Shown: in pieces, positions 15,727 to 24,187 of the stretch
Layout: each line of letters starts with the position of its first letter
How positions within the stretch are numbered: the first letter of the stretch is position 1
Origin: an uncultured Kiritimatiellota bacterium
GTDB taxonomy: Bacteria; Verrucomicrobiota; Kiritimatiellia; RFP12; UBA1067
Direction of reading: 5' to 3'
NCBI GenBank assembly: GCA_934675625.1
Contig: CAKURH010000056.1
Coordinates: forward strand, 1 to 24,681
Length of the DNA: 24,681 bases
Position numbers and translations under genes: made by a program
The notes under the pieces: model-generated
What the model was told of the DNA's origin: nothing
Seen by the model: only the letters and a program-made list of their open reading frames with translations
The model's database searches: none

Positions 15727-16969
15727 GTCGTGTCGATTCGTTTGGTTGTGTTTCAGGTTGCGGATTGTCGTGCGTCGTCCAGCGGAAGAGGCCCCAGAAG
15801 AGCGCATGTGCCGTTTCGCCGCATGGTGTCGTGACGCGCTCGTAGAACGTCCAGAACTTCGACCAGTTGCGATCGACCGCCGGCACCCAGCGAATCGGGA
15901 AGAGCGAGAGGAAGCGTCCGTACCGCGAGCCGTCCGCCGCGACGGACGATTCCCAGAACGGCCACAGGCGGAAGTACGTGTCGTCGGGCCGGCTCACCCA
16001 GAATGGGAAGACCCGCGTCTCGTCCGGCAGCAGTTCCACGAGCCGCCAGCCGAAGCGCGTGATCTCGTCCTCCTTCGTTCCGTCGAGGTAGCGGAAGTTG
16101 TCGATGTGCTCGTAGAACGGGAAGACGCTCGTGCGCGTACGCTTCGTGAAGCGCTCGATCTCGACGAGCGGCCATGGGTAGCGCCCCCGCCAGCCATCCG
16201 ACGTCTCGGCAAACGAGAAGAACGGCGGCAAGAAGAGCCATTGCTGCTCGCGCTCGCGGTCGACGCGCCCCAGAAGCGGCCAGAGCATCCAGCTCGTCCC
16301 CGCACCGCCCGTGTCACGGTCAGCGAACGAGGTCTTCCTGTTCCAGAGCGGCCAGAGGACAGTCGTATGGTCGTCCGCCCGGTTGTGGCTCGTCACGTAG
16401 AACGGCCAGAAGCCCCACGAGCCGTCGTCCCGCCAGTGGAAGAACGGGAACAGGACGGCGTTCGTCGTCAGCCACGCCTGATCCTTCGGACGCGGCATGC
16501 GGTAGCGCATCCAGACGGGCCAGAGGACGAACTCCCAGTCGTACATCATCAGGACGTGCGGATGCCGCCCGTAGATCGGGAACAGCCCCCAATAAGAGGA
16601 AGCATCCACACTTCTTCCCTCTTCCTTCTTCCCTCTTCCCTCTTCCTTCTTCCCTCTTCCCTCTTCCTTCTTCCCTCTTCCCTCTTCCTTCTTCCCTCTT
16701 CCTTCTTCCTTCTTCCTTCTTCCGTCCACGCCGTTCCACCAGAGCGGCAGAATGTCGAACTGGTAGCCGCCGTCGGCGTTGGACTGGTAGTGGGTGAAGA
16801 AGCAGAATCGCCACCAGTCGCGATGGGAGGTGAAGAGCGGCCAGAGGACGTCCGTCGTCTCGGCCTCGTGCGACCAGAACGGCCGCAGCGCGTAGAAGTC
16901 CTGCTCCGGCTTCTGCTGGTAGAACGGCAGAACCTGAAACGCAACAGCGAGAATGAGTGAGGTGAACAT
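15719..16969 (-). CDS. WP-motif repeat protein of unknown function
   Basis: A 416-residue protein with a short hydrophobic N-terminus (about 3-16), possibly a signal or anchor. Its body is built from about 15-18 short units, each ending in an aromatic/Pro motif such as VLWPLF, LFPIYG, VLWPVW, LFPFFHW, FWPFYV, VLWPLWN, VFPFYEH, VFPFWVS or LWPFWES. Spacing between motifs is roughly 15-30 residues, with charged or polar stretches between. I know no named domain for this, but the regular pattern suggests a beta-rich repeat fold, perhaps in the envelope. Residues 86-120 are five copies of KKEEGRG from a minisatellite. ATG follows the HNH gene stop by one base (TAATATG). It overlaps the DUF3857 gene, so the two are probably co-translated. 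Confidence 0.8.
   Translation of the reverse strand: MFTSLILAVAFQVLPFYQQKPEQDFYALRPFWSHEAETTDVLWPLFTSHRDWWRFCFFTHYQSNADGGYQFDILPLWWNGVDGRRKKEEGRGKKEEGRGKKEEGRGKKEEGRGKKEEGRSVDASSYWGLFPIYGRHPHVLMMYDWEFVLWPVWMRYRMPRPKDQAWLTTNAVLFPFFHWRDDGSWGFWPFYVTSHNRADDHTTVLWPLWNRKTSFADRDTGGAGTSWMLWPLLGRVDREREQQWLFLPPFFSFAETSDGWRGRYPWPLVEIERFTKRTRTSVFPFYEHIDNFRYLDGTKEDEITRFGWRLVELLPDETRVFPFWVSRPDDTYFRLWPFWESSVAADGSRYGRFLSLFPIRWVPAVDRNWSKFWTFYERVTTPCGETAHALFWGLFRWTTHDNPQPETQPNESTRHD
16610..16722. repeat. 21-bp purine/pyrimidine minisatellite inserted in frame
   Basis: About five near-perfect copies of a 21-base unit made only of C and T on the plus strand (TTCCTTCTTCCCTCTTCCCTC and close variants), with a degenerate edge. 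On the minus strand it encodes tandem KKEEGRG heptads inside the WP-motif protein. The unit length is a multiple of three, so copy number can change without a frameshift. The tract lacks stops in every frame on both strands. Confidence 0.92.
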
Positions 16970-16970
16970 A

Positions 16971-18227
16971 TTACACGCCGTTGTAGTTTTCCCAACGCCA
17001 GCGGACAAAATCAAGATTGACGACGGAGGGGAGGCGTATCGACGGCGGAATGAGCGCGCCATAGTCCATCCGCGCACGATCCGTCAGGAACACGCCGCCA
17101 TCAACAGCAATCCGCAAATGCCCGGAATCGAAGAGCTGATGGATATCCATCCGCATGCAAAAGCCATTGGCGACGGTATCTTCGCCACGATATTTGAACG
17201 GCACGATGTGTGCCGCCTCCAAAACTTCCGGCAACGTCACGTTCGTGATGACGCAGCGAGGACGCGACCCCAAGACCGCTCGGCGGAATCTCGCCTGATT
17301 CGGACGACAGTTGGCAGACTGAACGCGCTTGCGTTCGATCTCAGACGATACGTCGGACTGCTGAAGCCGCGCCACAAGCGAACTGACTTCGCCAGAGTCC
17401 GCAAGATCAATGATTTCCGCAATCTCGTCATCCAAGAGATGGTTGTACAGAAAGCGTTCCTCCGCGAGTTCCAGCCGCGTCAGATAACCATAATTAGCAA
17501 GAAACAGCAGAAATTCGCGAGCGATGCGTGGATCGTTCGCCGACGGCGCACAGTTCGGCCAACGAGAGAGATCCAGGCGACCCGCGCGTTTCGCGCGAAT
17601 AAACGATACGTAATCGGCGGTGCCCACACCGACCGTCCCCGAGAGCGGAATGACAATCTGCAACAGTTCGGCGCGCGTGAGATAGCCCTGTCCCGATTCA
17701 GCATTCAGCGCACGTACGATTTTGAGAATCAGCAAAAGCGGCTTCAGTTCAATTCCATGCTCACGCCATTGCCGACATTCGGACTCAGACTGGATGGCAG
17801 GGTTCGGCAACGTCAACGTCTGGATGACGAGAGCCGCAAATTCCGTCTGAGAAATCTTGCGGTCGGCAACCTTACGCCCAAAATCCGTCAGTTCAATAAC
17901 GCCTCCATGCGCTTCACGCGGAATCAGTCCGAGAGCCCGCCAATACTGCCCCGAATTCCGGATGAGATTTCGCTCGCCTGTCCGCCGTGCGAGGTCGACG
18001 CCAATGCCCCTGTCCTTGATGTCGTTGGAAAGCGCAACCAGTTCATTTGCAAAAGTCTGCGAATTATACTTGATGCCCTTGTTCTCCAGCTCCAGTTTTC
18101 GCATGCGGAACAGGACACCGAGAAGAACGACCGGATCGTTCAGTCCTTCTGTGCACTGGACGCTGGCCCACTTCCATTTGAATTCGCCGAACGGCTTCTG
18201 CGGTACGAAATCCAGAGACAACGACAT
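16971..18227 (-). CDS. HNH restriction endonuclease (type II, probable)
   Basis: A 418-residue nuclease. The C-terminal HNH domain is clear: C325 in RPRCVITN, LEAAHIVPF with the metal-activating H340, NGFCMRMD (N354) and DIHQLFDSGHL with H363. Such domains cut DNA through a single metal. The N-terminal part (about 30-290) is helical and includes NSGQYWRALGLI followed by ELTDFGRKV (about 91-120), which resembles winged-helix recognition segments of some type IIS enzymes. That resemblance is an inference. ATG follows the methyltransferase stop by one base (TGAGATG) and has GGGAGG six bases upstream. Position next to two cytosine methyltransferases is the main reason for calling it the restriction subunit. 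A methyl-dependent nuclease is less likely. Confidence 0.85.
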   Translation of the reverse strand: MSLSLDFVPQKPFGEFKWKWASVQCTEGLNDPVVLLGVLFRMRKLELENKGIKYNSQTFANELVALSNDIKDRGIGVDLARRTGERNLIRNSGQYWRALGLIPREAHGGVIELTDFGRKVADRKISQTEFAALVIQTLTLPNPAIQSESECRQWREHGIELKPLLLILKIVRALNAESGQGYLTRAELLQIVIPLSGTVGVGTADYVSFIRAKRAGRLDLSRWPNCAPSANDPRIAREFLLFLANYGYLTRLELAEERFLYNHLLDDEIAEIIDLADSGEVSSLVARLQQSDVSSEIERKRVQSANCRPNQARFRRAVLGSRPRCVITNVTLPEVLEAAHIVPFKYRGEDTVANGFCMRMDIHQLFDSGHLRIAVDGGVFLTDRARMDYGALIPPSIRLPSVVNLDFVRWRWENYNGV

Positions 18228-18228
18228 C

Positions 18229-19155
18229 TCACACCTCCCGATAGGCATTGAATTGTGCCGCAATCGCCTGCGCAAACGGCGGCGGCACGGCATTCCCGAT
18301 TTGTCGATAGACAGACGAAAGAGGCCCCTTGAACGCATAGTCCAACGGAAAACCCTGCACGGTCGCCAACTCCCGCCCGGACATCCGCCGCAAGCCATTC
18401 GGATGCGGCAAGATGACGACGCCGCCCTTGTCGTCGCCACGTGCCGTGACGGTCGGCGCGGGCTTTTCGGGATCCAGCGGGCGATGCCCGATGTAGCCGT
18501 TGAAGTTGAGCTTATACCGCGAGTAGGTGTGGTTCGGCACGTCGCTCGGCCTGTCGGGATCCGGCAAAAGAGCCAAGGCCGCGCCAATGCCGACCCATTT
18601 CCGACGTCCGTCACGACCGTCCTTTTCATGCGTTGGTTCAGGGAACTCGTAATCGAACTTGACGTCATTCCTGACGCCGACGATGATGACACGCTCGCGC
18701 CGTTGCGGAACGCCATAGTCCGCCACGTTGAAGAGCCGTGACTTGACCCGATAGCCAAGCGCACGCATGTCGTCCAAGATTTTCTCAAACACCTTCCCCT
18801 TGGCAAAATGGAGAAGCCCCTTCACGTTCTCCGCCACGAAGAACCTCGGCCGCTTGTCGCGAATGATGCGCAAAAGCTGGAGATAGAGCTTGTTGCGGCT
18901 GTCGCCCTCATGGCGCTTCACGTTGGCGACCGAAAACCCCTGGCACGGAAAGCCGCCCACAACGATGTCGCAAGACGGAATCTCGTTTGACGGAATTTCC
19001 GCAATGTCACGGCAGACGATGTGGTCGCCAAGATTCGCCCGATAGGTCTCGACGGCATCGCCATAAAGGTCATTTGCCCACACCACTTCATGCCCAGCCC
19101 GGACGAAGCCAAGATCAAGTCCACCCGCGCCGCTGAAAAGAGAGACGACTTTCAT
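18229..19155 (-). CDS. DNA (cytosine-5) methyltransferase, first paralogue
   Basis: A 308-residue m5C methyltransferase transferring methyl from S-adenosylmethionine to cytosine C5 at a specific site. Motif I FSGAGGLDLG (7-16), motif IV GGFPCQGFS (67-75) with the nucleophile C71, motif VI AENVKG (108-113), motif VIII YGVPQRRERVIIVG and motif X YRQIGNAVPPP near the C-terminus are all intact. It is close in sequence and length to the upstream methyltransferase, so the pair arose by duplication. ATG overlaps the stop of that gene (ATGA) with GGAGG ten bases upstream, and the nuclease begins one base after its own stop. It should protect host DNA from the HNH nuclease, possibly on one strand of an asymmetric site. 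Confidence 0.95.
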   Translation of the reverse strand: MKVVSLFSGAGGLDLGFVRAGHEVVWANDLYGDAVETYRANLGDHIVCRDIAEIPSNEIPSCDIVVGGFPCQGFSVANVKRHEGDSRNKLYLQLLRIIRDKRPRFFVAENVKGLLHFAKGKVFEKILDDMRALGYRVKSRLFNVADYGVPQRRERVIIVGVRNDVKFDYEFPEPTHEKDGRDGRRKWVGIGAALALLPDPDRPSDVPNHTYSRYKLNFNGYIGHRPLDPEKPAPTVTARGDDKGGVVILPHPNGLRRMSGRELATVQGFPLDYAFKGPLSSVYRQIGNAVPPPFAQAIAAQFNAYREV

Positions 19156-20081
19156 TTCGACACGTCCTCCAGTCGTCGCAGTTCACGCCCCAGCAATTCG
19201 GCGAACCGCACGGGCACGGCATTGCCAATCTGCCGATAGCAGGCGTTCATGCGTCCACAGAAAACGAAATCATCCGGGAACGTCTGTATCGCCGCGCTTT
19301 CACGCACCGTCAGCCGCCTCCGACCGTTATAATGCGGAATCGCGCACACGCCGCCGCCGCCGTTGCCGCGCGCCAGGATTGTCGGACACGGCTTGGCTGG
19401 ATCTGTTGGACGATGCCCCGTGAAATCACGAAAGGCGACCCGATAGGCCGAGTAGACGTGGTTCGGCACATCATTCGGTAAGTCGGGATCGGGGAAAGCG
19501 TCCAAAGCCTCGCGTATCGAAACAAACGGCTTCAGTCCCTTGCCGCAAGACGGTTCGGGGAATCGGAAGAGCATCGCATCTGCGACATCGGTTCTCTGCC
19601 CCACGATGATGACGCGACGGCGATGCTGAGGAACGCCATACTCCGCCATGTCCACGAGGCGATACTCGACGCGATAGCCAGCTTCCGCGAAGTCGGACAC
19701 GATGCGCCTGATGACTTCGCCCTTGCCCAGCGACAGGATCCCCTTCACGTTCTCCGCAATGAAATAGCGAGGCGTCTTCGCGGCCACGACCTTTCGGAAA
19801 AAAAGGTAGAGCGCATTGCGCGCGTCCCCGACATCCCGCAGAAGATTCGCCTGCGAAAACCCCTGACAAGGAAAACCGCCCACCACTACATCGGCATTGT
19901 CGGGAATCTCGTCCATCGAGACGTCCTTGATGTCCTTGCAGACAATGCGGTCCCCGATGTTTCGCCGATAGGTCTCGACCGCCGAGACGTCAATGTCATT
20001 CGCCCAGACAACCTCGTTCCCGGCCTTGACGAGGCCGAGGTCAAGCCCACCCGCGCCGCTGAAAAGGGAAATGATTCGCAC
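19152..20081 (-). CDS. DNA (cytosine-5) methyltransferase, second paralogue
   Basis: A 309-residue m5C methyltransferase, first gene of the restriction-modification block. Motif I FSGAGGLDLG (7-16), GGFPCQGFS with C72, AENVKG, YGVPQHRRRVIIVG and YRQIGNAVPVR are intact, so it should be active. The N-terminal half aligns closely with its neighbour, while the target-recognition region between motifs VIII and IX-X differs more. The start is GTG at 20081, chosen because it begins the family-typical MRIISLFSGAGG sequence. There is no good ribosome site. It lies 36 bases after the TPR gene, and no separate promoter is obvious, so read-through from the TPR gene or a non-canonical promoter is possible. 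Confidence 0.95.
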   Translation of the reverse strand: MRIISLFSGAGGLDLGLVKAGNEVVWANDIDVSAVETYRRNIGDRIVCKDIKDVSMDEIPDNADVVVGGFPCQGFSQANLLRDVGDARNALYLFFRKVVAAKTPRYFIAENVKGILSLGKGEVIRRIVSDFAEAGYRVEYRLVDMAEYGVPQHRRRVIIVGQRTDVADAMLFRFPEPSCGKGLKPFVSIREALDAFPDPDLPNDVPNHVYSAYRVAFRDFTGHRPTDPAKPCPTILARGNGGGGVCAIPHYNGRRRLTVRESAAIQTFPDDFVFCGRMNACYRQIGNAVPVRFAELLGRELRRLEDVSK

Positions 20082-20117
20082 GACTGAATCGCCTATAAAG
20101 CCAAGACTTCCCGTTCC

Positions 20118-23100
20118 TTACTTCGCCAGTTTCTTCACTTCCTCGAACTCGCGGCGCTCGAACTCGGACAGCTCGCCGAGGCGCGACTGCACCTTGCGGA
20201 TCGTCACCTTTGCGTGCTGCTTGTCGCCGGCCTTCAGCTGGACGCGCACGAGCGAGACGAGCATGCGCACGTCCGCCTCGCGTCCGTTCGGCCCCTTCGA
20301 GAGCTCGCACGCCTTGCGGATGCACGACTCGGCCTCGGCGAAGTCGCGGTTCTGGTCCATCAGGATCGAGCCGAGCGTCTCCCACGCGACATACAGCCCC
20401 GGCGCGGCCTTGACGGCCTTGCGCGCGTAGGTCTCGGCCTCCACGAGCCGCTGCGTCCGCCGCAGGACTTCCGCGAGGTCGTTCAGCGCGAGCGCGACGG
20501 GCTGCGGCGCGTTCGCGGCCTTGCGCAGGAACGTCTCCGCCTCGGCGAGATTGCCGCGCCCGAACGCGAGCGAGCCCATGACGTAGTTCGCGAGCGGCGC
20601 GTTGCGGTTCCGGCGCAGGACGTCGCGCGCGTGCTGCTCGGCGTTCTCCTTGTCGTCGAGCGAGATGTCGAGGCCGAGCACGAGATCCTGCGTCGCGGGG
20701 ATGCCCGGACGCGCCTTGGCGGCGGCGGCGAAGGCGTCGCGCGCCGCCTTGCGGCCCGCCTCGCCCTTCTTCAGGAGCGCAAAGCCCTTCGTCGTCTGCA
20801 CGTGGTAGTCGTAGGGGTCGGTCGCCTGCTTCTCCATCGTCGGCAGGATCACGTCGTTCAGCCGCTTCTCCAGCGCGGCCTTCGCCTTCGGATCCTTCGC
20901 CGCGTCGATCTGCTGCATCGTGACGGCCGCGAACAGCGACCACGCCTGGAGGTCCTTGCCGTCCTTGTCGATCGCCTTCTGCACGTGCTCCGCCGCCGCC
21001 GTCAGGTCGTTCTTCATCATCGACACCATCGCGAACTCCAGCTGCGCGCGCTTGTCGTCGCCCGCGACGGCCGCCGCGCGCTCCAGGTATTCGAGCGCCT
21101 TCGCGGCGTTCCCGTCAAGAAGCTCCAGCCGCATGAGGCCCAGCAGCGCATCGTGGTCGCGCGCGTTCTTCTCCAGGACGCCCTCGTAGATGCGGCGCGA
21201 CTTCTTCTGGTCGTTCTCGTTCGCGTAGAGCGCGGCCATCATGTTCAGGAGCGACGAGCGCTTGTCGGACGGCACGAAGTCGATCGCGCGGCGGATCTGC
21301 GAGAGCGCGTCGCCCGGACGCCCCGACTTCGCCCAGGCGTGGCCGAGGCGGACGAACACGTCGGGGTTGCGGATGTAGCCGTAGTAGGTGCCGAGGCGCC
21401 AGAGCACGTAGCGGCGCTTCGCGTCGTCGACGGCGGCCTTCAGCGTGCGCTCCAGCTCGCGCTTCTTCGCGACGGCCGACGGATGGTTCGCGCCGATCAT
21501 CGCGACCTCGTTGAAGACGGCGCAGATGTTGTCGCGGTCGATTTCGTTCAGGACGAGCTCGTACATCTTCCAGGCGTCGTCGTCGCGGTGCTTGTCCTGA
21601 AGCCAGACGCCGCGGTTGTTCGCGACGAAGCCGAGGTGGCGGCGCAGGGAGAAGCGCAGCCGGTCGACGGGGTTCGGCACCGTGCCGGCGTGGTAGCTGC
21701 CCCAGCCCTTCGGGGCTTCGAGAATCGCGTCGTATTCCTTCCACGCCGTCCAGTCCGGCACGTGCGCCTCGTCCGCGCCGAAGAACAGGAACTCGGGCAC
21801 GGGTGTCTTGTTCGCCGCGTACCAGAGGTCGGGCGCGCCCCAGATCGCGACCTTCTGCGCGACGGACGGATCGGCGGCGAACCAGTCCTGGAGGAACGGC
21901 AGGACGCCCAGCGTGAGCGTCGTGCGCAGCTCGGCGTTCTTCTCGCCGCCGACGCCCTCCTGCGCGACAAGCTCGCCGAGCCGCGCGAGGTAGTCCTCGT
22001 CCTGGTCGCGCGCGAGCGAGATGACGTGAAGCGGACGCCCCGCCTCGGCCGCGACGAGCTTCAGGTGGTTGTCGAGCACGCCGTCCGAGACGAACCACGT
22101 GCGGTCGCCGAGATCCTGCACGACCTTGCGCGCGATCCGGTCGGCGAACGCGCCCCGGTCGCCGTCGAACGCGAACAGGTTCCAGAGGCACGAGACGACG
22201 AGGACGAACGCGAGGACGCTCCCCGCGACGAGCGCGACGACGCGCCGCCGGTAGAGCCACCAGAACGCGACGAGGTAGCCCGCGACGCACGCGGCGAACG
22301 CGCTCGACGCGACCGGCAGGATGCCGTACGGCTCCATCACCGTGCTCGGCGCGAGCGGCGTCGCCACCGCGAGGATCGCCGCGAAGGTCATCGCCGCGTG
22401 GAAGAGCCACGGCACGAGGGTCGGCGACTCATTGAACGCCTTTTGGCTGGAGAAGAGCGACGTCACGAACGGCAGCGTCGCGAAGAGCGCGACGAAGAGC
22501 CAGCCCGGCGTCTTGTACCACGCCTTCATCTCACGCGCGAGGCCGCCGAGGTGGTCGCCCAGCGCGAGGCCGAACCAGCCCGCCGCGAAAAGCGCCGTCA
22601 GGAAGCCGACGAACAGGAAGAGGAAGAGCGCGAGATACGGCTTGCGCCCCTGCTTCAGCGCCGCGCACGTCAGCGTCGCGAGATAGAACGGCAGGAACGC
22701 GAGGACAAGCGCCGAATCGCAGAACGCGAGGCCGCAGAGAACGCCCATCAGCGGCGCGAGCCCCCATACCGCGCCCTTGCGCCACCCGAAGAACGGCACG
22801 GCGACGAGGAGCGTCACGAGCGCCCAGAGGAAGTCGAAGAGGCGCGGCTCCAGATGCGTCGCGGCGCTCCGCACGGCCGGCGTCAGGACGAAGACGACGG
22901 CGGCGACGGCACCCGCAAGCGTCGCGAGGAGGTCCTTCTGCGGCAGCGTCTCGTCCGCCCGCACGCGCGCGGCGACGAACGCCGAGACGAGTCCGTAGAG
23001 AGCCATCGCGGCGAGCGCACCGCAGATCGGCGCGATCAGGTTCCCGCCGCCGAGCAGCTTCGCGAACGCCGCCATCAGCGGATATTCGCACGCGCCCACG

Positions 23101-23228
23101 TCGAGCCCCTTCCAGAGCGCGATCAGCCGCGCGCTGTCGCCGGGATAGGCGTAGCCCGCGAGCGAGGCAAAGAAGAGGACGGCGGCAACCGCGCCGAGGG
23201 CAAGGGCGATGAGAGAGTTCTTTTTCAT
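20118..23228 (-). CDS. Polytopic membrane protein with C-terminal TPR repeats
   Basis: A 1036-residue protein. The first ~370 residues contain about nine or ten hydrophobic helices. The loop after the first helix, AYPGDSARLIALWKG (27-41, D31) followed by EYPLMAAFAKLLG (49-61), resembles the start of DUF2723/GT-C glycosyltransferase-like proteins, a tentative link. A soluble middle region (about 385-560) follows, then TPR-type helical repeats to the end, for example DALSQIRRAIDFVPSD, AKALEYLERAAAVAGD, LAEAETFLRKAANAPQ and LVEAETYARKAVKAAPG. It could be an O-glycosyltransferase-like or assembly protein, but catalysis is unproven. ATG is only seven bases downstream of a TATACT element and has no Shine-Dalgarno sequence, so translation looks leaderless. 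Confidence 0.85.
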   Translation of the reverse strand: MKKNSLIALALGAVAAVLFFASLAGYAYPGDSARLIALWKGLDVGACEYPLMAAFAKLLGGGNLIAPICGALAAMALYGLVSAFVAARVRADETLPQKDLLATLAGAVAAVVFVLTPAVRSAATHLEPRLFDFLWALVTLLVAVPFFGWRKGAVWGLAPLMGVLCGLAFCDSALVLAFLPFYLATLTCAALKQGRKPYLALFLFLFVGFLTALFAAGWFGLALGDHLGGLAREMKAWYKTPGWLFVALFATLPFVTSLFSSQKAFNESPTLVPWLFHAAMTFAAILAVATPLAPSTVMEPYGILPVASSAFAACVAGYLVAFWWLYRRRVVALVAGSVLAFVLVVSCLWNLFAFDGDRGAFADRIARKVVQDLGDRTWFVSDGVLDNHLKLVAAEAGRPLHVISLARDQDEDYLARLGELVAQEGVGGEKNAELRTTLTLGVLPFLQDWFAADPSVAQKVAIWGAPDLWYAANKTPVPEFLFFGADEAHVPDWTAWKEYDAILEAPKGWGSYHAGTVPNPVDRLRFSLRRHLGFVANNRGVWLQDKHRDDDAWKMYELVLNEIDRDNICAVFNEVAMIGANHPSAVAKKRELERTLKAAVDDAKRRYVLWRLGTYYGYIRNPDVFVRLGHAWAKSGRPGDALSQIRRAIDFVPSDKRSSLLNMMAALYANENDQKKSRRIYEGVLEKNARDHDALLGLMRLELLDGNAAKALEYLERAAAVAGDDKRAQLEFAMVSMMKNDLTAAAEHVQKAIDKDGKDLQAWSLFAAVTMQQIDAAKDPKAKAALEKRLNDVILPTMEKQATDPYDYHVQTTKGFALLKKGEAGRKAARDAFAAAAKARPGIPATQDLVLGLDISLDDKENAEQHARDVLRRNRNAPLANYVMGSLAFGRGNLAEAETFLRKAANAPQPVALALNDLAEVLRRTQRLVEAETYARKAVKAAPGLYVAWETLGSILMDQNRDFAEAESCIRKACELSKGPNGREADVRMLVSLVRVQLKAGDKQHAKVTIRKVQSRLGELSEFERREFEEVKKLAK

Positions 23229-23235
23229 GGGGCGT

Positions 23236-23264
23236 AGTATAGCAGTTTTCCGCCGAATCTGCAA
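23236..23264 (-). promoter_or_regulatory. Promoter for the TPR membrane protein (leaderless)
   Basis: Minus strand: TTGCAG (23264-23259), 17 bases, then TATACT (23241-23236) preceded by TGC, an extended -10. The start codon begins eight bases after the -10, about where transcription would begin, and no ribosome site fits in between. A leaderless message is the simplest reading. Confidence 0.6.
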
Positions 23265-23299
23265 AGCGACCGCGCCCCTTGTCCCGCGCACACGTAGAC

Positions 23300-24019
23300 C
23301 TAGCGACCGTTGCGCCAGATGCCATAGACGTCTTTTGCCGCATACCAGACGCGCAGCAGCCCGGAGGCAGCCTTGTGGCAGTTTCCGCCAATGCGGACGA
23401 TTTCAGATTTGAAAACCGGATTGTGGCGGACTGTCGCCGGGAGGCAGCGATACAGCTCAAGGCCAAAATGGCGACGCCAGCGACGATATGAGTCGGCACA
23501 GGTCAGCACAGGATAGTTGGCCCGATAAATCAGATTCGCGGCCGGCAATGTGATTACATACGCATCGGTACAGGCCATCGACTTCTGCCGGACGATCTCG
23601 AATGACTTCGCATCGCCGCTGACCTCGAACGAATGCGCATCGCGCAGATTCGAAAACAGGAAGACCTGAGGCCGTGAGATGTCCATGCGACGTTTCACAT
23701 GTTCAAGCGCGCGGGAGAACGCGGGCGAAAAATCGATGTCGTCTTCGAGGATCAGCGAACAATCGATTCTTTCCGTCTGCATGCGGCGATAAATCGAATC
23801 ATGAGACAGCGCACAGCCAATCTGACCAAGCGTCATCGGCGCGCGATTGGCGGCAACCGACCGCTTGGCATCAAACGCGCGTGTGAGTTCTTCCGACGAA
23901 AGTTCCGCCCCGTCGACAGCCGGGACGCGCTCGTAAGCGAGATTCAGTTCCGATAGGCACTTGCGCATATGCTCAAGCCGATTCGCGCTCCGATCCAGAT
24001 TCACCAAAAAAGTCCTCAC
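23300..24019 (-). CDS. Glycosyltransferase family 25-type protein
   Basis: A 239-residue cytosolic sugar transferase of the LPS/lipooligosaccharide type. The N-terminus RTFLVNLDRSANRLEHM (2-18) and YERVPAVDG (29-37) are family hallmarks. GQIGCALSH (65-73) and the acidic LILEDDIDF (89-97), which should bind metal and nucleotide sugar, are intact. Length matches compact family members. The start is GTG at 24019: it gives the standard family N-terminus and has AAGGA eight bases upstream. A longer frame upstream exists but its sequence is not family-like. Codon choice is less GC-rich than in the genes downstream, which suggests transfer. It lies about 520 bases downstream of the promoter of the structured RNA, with no closer convincing promoter. 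Confidence 0.9.
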   Translation of the reverse strand: MRTFLVNLDRSANRLEHMRKCLSELNLAYERVPAVDGAELSSEELTRAFDAKRSVAANRAPMTLGQIGCALSHDSIYRRMQTERIDCSLILEDDIDFSPAFSRALEHVKRRMDISRPQVFLFSNLRDAHSFEVSGDAKSFEIVRQKSMACTDAYVITLPAANLIYRANYPVLTCADSYRRWRRHFGLELYRCLPATVRHNPVFKSEIVRIGGNCHKAASGLLRVWYAAKDVYGIWRNGR

Positions 24020-24187
24020 TTCCTCGTTCCTTTCTTCATGGCCCTGATGGACTGGCACACAAAAGCCGAGGGCGGCGGTCTCTTGGCGCTCGAGAACGCA
24101 CCGCCGGACAAAGAAACGGCGCACCCTCAAAATTCTTATCTCGTGAGAGGCACCGGAAAGAGCCTATGCTGAAATTTGAATCGAGAA
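24020..24187. other. Non-coding stretch upstream of the glycosyltransferase
   Basis: About 170 bases between the last strong hairpin of the structured RNA and the glycosyltransferase GTG. I see no family-like coding sequence, no convincing promoter and no terminator. It may be the end of a long 5' leader or plain spacer. Frames that stay open here give Arg/Cys-rich peptides without recognisable features. Confidence 0.4.

Noticed and set aside
16610..16722. CRISPR array
   Set aside because: The units are contiguous with no unique spacers, consist only of purines on one strand, and are part of an open reading frame.
18063..18068. TATAAT on the minus strand inside the HNH gene
   Set aside because: It encodes conserved-looking KYN within the N-terminal part, has no -35 partner and no start codon at a useful distance.
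19797..19804. Run of seven A residues in the upstream methyltransferase as a phase-variable tract
   Set aside because: The tract is short and encodes normal Phe-Phe-Arg in an intact gene. Without read-level length variation there is no support.
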